Assembly (NCBI GenBank): GCA_947502505.1 | Contig: CANNAE010000002.1 | Span: 186,001-250,000, forward strand | Origin: an uncultured Planococcus sp. | GTDB taxonomy: Bacteria; Bacillota; Bacilli; Bacillales_A; Planococcaceae | Reading direction: 5' to 3' | Length of the DNA stretch: 64,000 bases | In this document: one piece after another, positions 61,685 through 64,000 of the stretch | How the letters are laid out: the number at the start of each line of letters is the position of its first letter | How positions within the stretch are numbered: position 1 is the first letter of the stretch | Program-made: the position numbers and the translations under genes | Notes under the pieces: generated by a model | Database searches by the model: none | Told to the model about the DNA's origin: nothing | The model's input: only the letters and a program-made list of their open reading frames with translations

Positions 61685-61709
61685 TTTCCCCTAATCGTTC
61701 GCTCTAAAC
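61685..61709 (-). promoter_or_regulatory. Sigma-B-type promoter of the YkuS-YtxH gene
   Basis: On the minus strand GTTTAG and GGGAAA are separated by 13 bases, close to the sigma-B consensus GTTTAA-N12-14-GGGWAW, about 43 bases before the start codon. Confidence 0.65.
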
Positions 61710-61804
61710 GTATCCTTTGCGAACCACTCCATTTTTTTCAAATTTTCACGCTTTGAATGGCTGTGAATAGGCTTATTCATGAAAAATTATAGTGTCAGTT
61801 CGAA
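61710..61804. other. Short gene-free flank before the second repeat array
   Basis: Together with the repeats this makes the 807-bp gap 61643-62449. Nothing recognisable is seen in 61710-61804. Confidence 0.5.
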
Positions 61805-62024
61805 AATCGCTTCCTGCTTTGCTGGAGAATGTGTGGGCTTTTTAGTTGGTTTAGCTTCTGGAATAAGTCGCCGCCCGGCTTTGGGTTGGCCTTTCACCAT
61901 AAGCCAAGAAGAGCGCTTGTCTTATGGTTCCGGCTCACCCTGTTACGCCCGGCGGCTTGGTGATTTCATTGAGGCTTAGGTGTGTAGATGGTTGGGCGTT
62001 TTGTTATTCATCCGCCAATGGGGG
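61805..62024. repeat. Structured repeat unit 3
   Basis: The unit opens with AATCGCTTCCTGCTTTGC. The 87-bp hairpin core (61870-61956) has outer GCCGCC/GGCGGC, middle GGGTTGGCC (61883-61891)/GGCTCACCC (61932-61940), and inner ACCATAAG (61896-61903)/CTTATGGT (61921-61928). The inner stem sequence differs from units 1 and 2 on both arms while pairing is kept. Confidence 0.85.
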
Positions 62025-62243
62025 AATCGCTTCCTGCTTTGCGGGGGGAGGTGCGAGCTTTTTAGTTGGTTTAGCTTCTGGAATAAGTCGCCGCCTGGCT
62101 TTGGGTTGGCCTTTCACCATAAGCCAAGAAGAGCGCTTGTCTTATGGTTTCGGCTCACCCCGGTCGCTCGGCGGCTTGGTGATTTCATTGAGGCTTGGGT
62201 GTGTAGATGGTTGGGCGTTTTGTTATTCATCCGCCAATGGGGG
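62025..62243. repeat. Structured repeat unit 4
   Basis: This is the tandem copy of unit 3 with core 62090-62175. The units are bounded by GGGGAATCGCTTCC at 62021-62034 and GGGGAATCGCTTCT at 62240-62253, then a diverged tail leads to the msmX terminator. The period is 219-220 bp, against 246-250 bp for units 1 and 2. Confidence 0.85.
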
Positions 62244-62411
62244 AATCGCTTCTTGCTTTGCGGGAGAGTATGTGGACTTTCTAGTTCGTACAGTTTCAAG
62301 GGGTGTGTCTCCCTCCCTTGCTTCGCATAAGATTGTGGATTTTTATAGTAGGAGTGGAGGAAATCGATTTGGGCTTCAGATTGCCCGCTGTTCTTCCTGT
62401 ACTCAAATAAA

Positions 62412-62441
62412 AACCAGCCCGGCTTTTTGGCCGGGCTGGTT
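62412..62441 (-). terminator. Terminator of the msmX-type gene
   Basis: The stem AACCAGCCCGGC/GCCGGGCTGGTT is followed on the minus strand by TTTTATTT. Confidence 0.9.
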
Positions 62442-62449
62442 AAGTGGAT

Positions 62450-63574
62450 TTATACAGTTACTTCCGTACGTTCTACAGATTTAATGCGCGCTCCGCTTTC
62501 TGCGTCGAAGAAATGGACATGCGCCATGTCGAAGGCGAGTGTTGCTTGGTGTCCTGCTTCGATCGAAGTTGAGGCATCGACACGGGCAATGAAGTCCTGG
62601 TCTTCATAGACTGCGTGGAGGATCGTCTCCGCGCCTGTCAGTTCGGATACGGTGATTGTGGCCTCGAATTCACTTGCCGGGATTCCAGACAGGTCTTCAT
62701 TGTTGACGTGGATATGTTCCGGGCGGATGCCGAGCGTGATTGATTTGTTATCGTAGCCCTCTGCTTTCAGTGAATCCAATAGTTTTGATGGAATCGCCAT
62801 TTTTTTCGTGCCGACTGCAAATGCACCGTCGACTAGTTGGCCTTCAAAGAAGTTCATAGCCGGCGAACCGATGAATCCTCCGACAAAGCGGTTTTCTGGG
62901 AAATCATAGACTTCTTTCGGCGTGCCCACTTGCTGGATCACTCCGTCTTTCAAGACGACGATGCGAGTAGCCATGGTCATGGCTTCCGTTTGGTCATGGG
63001 TTACATAAATTGTGGTCGTTTTCAGGCGGTTATGCAATTTGGAAATTTCGGCGCGCATCTGCACCCGCAATTTCGCATCCAAATTCGATAAAGGCTCATC
63101 CATCAGGAAGACTTTGGCGTCGCGAACGATGGCGCGTCCAAGGGCCACACGTTGGCGCTGCCCGCCTGAGAGCGCTTTCGGTTTTCTGTTCAAGTATTCC
63201 TCTAGGCCCAGGATTGCGGCAGCTTCGTCTACACGTTTTTTGATTTCCGACTTTTTGAACTTTCTGAGCTTCAAGCCAAATGCCATATTTTCATAGACCG
63301 TCATATGCGGATACAAGGCATAGTTTTGGAACACCATGGCGATGTCGCGCTCTTTTGGCTCTACGTCGTTCATGCGTTTTCCATCAATGAAAAATTCGCC
63401 TTCCGAGATTTCTTCCAAGCCCGCAATCATGCGCAATGTTGTCGATTTCCCACACCCCGAAGGACCGACAAATACAATGAATTCTTCATCCTTTATATGT
63501 AAATTGAAATCACTGACAGCCAGTGCCCCTTTATCGTATCGTTTGCCTAATTGCTCGATTTTAATTTCAGCCAT
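62450..63574 (-). CDS. msmX: Sugar ABC transporter ATP-binding protein (MsmX/UgpC type)
   Basis: The 374-residue ATPase energises carbohydrate importers of the CUT1 class. Walker A is GPSGCGKS (about residues 38-45); the signature LSGGQRQR, Walker B VFLMDEPLSNLDAKLR and switch VTHDQTEA follow. A C-terminal regulatory OB-like domain (about 240-374) is present, with GIRPEHI near residue 287. No sugar permease or binding-protein gene lies nearby; in Bacilli MsmX is a shared ATPase for several sugar systems, which fits an isolated gene. It starts at 63574, behind AAGAGGAG. Confidence 0.92.
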   Translation of the reverse strand: MAEIKIEQLGKRYDKGALAVSDFNLHIKDEEFIVFVGPSGCGKSTTLRMIAGLEEISEGEFFIDGKRMNDVEPKERDIAMVFQNYALYPHMTVYENMAFGLKLRKFKKSEIKKRVDEAAAILGLEEYLNRKPKALSGGQRQRVALGRAIVRDAKVFLMDEPLSNLDAKLRVQMRAEISKLHNRLKTTTIYVTHDQTEAMTMATRIVVLKDGVIQQVGTPKEVYDFPENRFVGGFIGSPAMNFFEGQLVDGAFAVGTKKMAIPSKLLDSLKAEGYDNKSITLGIRPEHIHVNNEDLSGIPASEFEATITVSELTGAETILHAVYEDQDFIARVDASTSIEAGHQATLAFDMAHVHFFDAESGARIKSVERTEVTV

Positions 63575-63604
63575 TTCCCATTCTCCTCTTAAGCGTTTTC
63601 TTTC

Positions 63605-63632
63605 ATTATAGAGAATTCGCAGTAAATTACAA
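63605..63632 (-). promoter_or_regulatory. Promoter of the msmX-type gene
   Basis: On the minus strand TTGTAA and TATAAT are separated by 16 bases, 31 bases before the start. Confidence 0.7.
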
Positions 63633-63642
63633 ATACATTAGT

Positions 63643-63654
63643 GCAAACGTTTGC
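63643..63654. promoter_or_regulatory. LacI/CcpA-type operator upstream of msmX
   Basis: GCAAACGTTTGC is a perfect 12-bp palindrome with the central CG typical of LacI-family operators. It fits the cre core but not its outer bases, and lies 11 bases upstream of the -35 box. Confidence 0.6.
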
Positions 63655-63809
63655 GTAATTTTGGTTTTTATTGGCCAAAACCAAGCCAGCTAAAGGTTTC
63701 GCCGCTCTTTTTAAATTTTTTCTCCCTGTCTATATTTTCACGATTTTCAGCAGGGGCACAGGCGGCTATACATGAGCGCCGGCCAAGTGAAGTTTCGTTT
63801 TTACATACA

Positions 63810-63838
63810 AAAAGCCCCCGAAAAATTCGGGGGCTTCC
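63810..63838 (-). terminator. Terminator of rlmN
   Basis: The stem AAGCCCCCGAA/TTCGGGGGCTT is followed on the minus strand by TTTGTA. Confidence 0.88.
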
Positions 63839-63852
63839 TGCCTGTCATGAGA

Positions 63853-64000
63853 TTAGACCGTTGCCGGTTTTTTTTCTTTTTTGATTTGCTTGCTGCGAAG
63901 CTGTCCGCAGGCAGCGTCGATATCTGCACCTTGTTCGTGGCGGACGCCGCAGTTGATGCCTTTTTTCTTCAATGCATCATAGAATGCACTGATGGCTTCA
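63853..64000 (-). CDS. rlmN: C-terminus of 23S rRNA adenine-2503 methyltransferase RlmN (partial)
   Basis: The last 48 residues of the gene are visible, ending in TAA at 63853. [28 protein letters not shown] is the signature end of RlmN, a radical-SAM enzyme that methylates C2 of A2503 in 23S rRNA and A37 of some tRNAs. The visible Cys in DAACGQL is the conserved acceptor-site cysteine. The CxxxCxxC cluster motif lies outside the window. A basic KKEKKPATV tail follows the conserved part. Confidence 0.92.
   Translation of the reverse strand, partial: EAISAFYDALKKKGINCGVRHEQGADIDAACGQLRSKQIKKEKKPATV

Noticed and set aside
61924..62484. A 186-codon frame across repeat units 3 and 4
   Set aside because: It repeats with the DNA repeat, has no start site, runs into the msmX gene end, and matches no family.

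Overview
The window looks like chromosomal DNA of a Gram-positive member of the Bacillales, most likely Planococcus or a close relative in the Planococcaceae. The reasons are Bacillus-type ribosome binding sites, Firmicute gene families, an S-box (SAM-I) riboswitch, cre and WalR-type operators, a parS-like site, and a glycosylated C30 carotenoid gene set of the kind known from pigmented planococci. No phage, integrated plasmid, insertion sequence, tRNA, rRNA or CRISPR array is visible. The accessory signal lies in intergenic repeats and in a few unusual gene fusions.

Layout. Bases 1-6.7 kb: edge of a membrane signalling gene, OsmC plus sugar kinase, the methionine importer metNIQ under a SAM riboswitch, and the methionine-salvage pair mtnU/mtnE. 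6.7-20.5 kb: a large secreted phosphoesterase, signal peptidase I, a formamidase-like enzyme, a SEC-C protein, a DUF421 protein behind a cluster of DnaA boxes, a thioesterase, a YokD-type acetyltransferase, a Fic toxin with its antitoxin, aldehyde dehydrogenase plus DUF779, rluF, a CBS protein and a SurA-like lipoprotein. 20.5-23.7 kb: a polar amino acid ABC importer with an RpiR-type regulator. 24.0-31.9 kb: two convergent carotenoid operons. The rightward one carries hydratase-like, acyltransferase, glycosyltransferase and CrtP-like genes; the leftward one carries a third desaturase-like gene, crtN and crtM. They meet at a bidirectional terminator.

31.9-32.7 kb is a gene-free stretch with tandem copies of a structured repeat; two more copies lie at 61.8-62.3 kb. 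32.7-40.6 kb: a LysM-3D cell-wall protein, dbpA, an ATP-grasp / alpha-E-transglutaminase operon, a YtxH-like protein, a cupin-HD-GYP protein and a secreted coiled-coil protein. 41-47 kb: glutamate synthase gltBD with an upstream cre. 47.5-52.7 kb: recQ, a GXWXG protein, a short-chain dehydrogenase, an unknown helical protein, an XRE regulator and a pentapeptide-repeat protein. 52.8-54.9 kb: two overlapping DUF1538 membrane proteins coupled to a tandem P-II protein. 54.9-64 kb: catalase, a CDP-glycerol transferase-like protein, a parS-like site next to an inverted-repeat element, exonuclease III, an MFS transporter, a YkuS-YtxH fusion with a sigma-B-like promoter, an MsmX-type ATPase, and the 3' end of rlmN.

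Most promising for follow-up: the structured repeat family, whose inner stem shows compensatory changes between loci; the DUF1538/tandem P-II operon; the alpha-E-transglutaminase fusion with a retained internal start; and the parS-like site and DnaA-box cluster, which bear on chromosome replication and segregation. All functional calls come from reading the sequence and from remembered family features; no database search was run.
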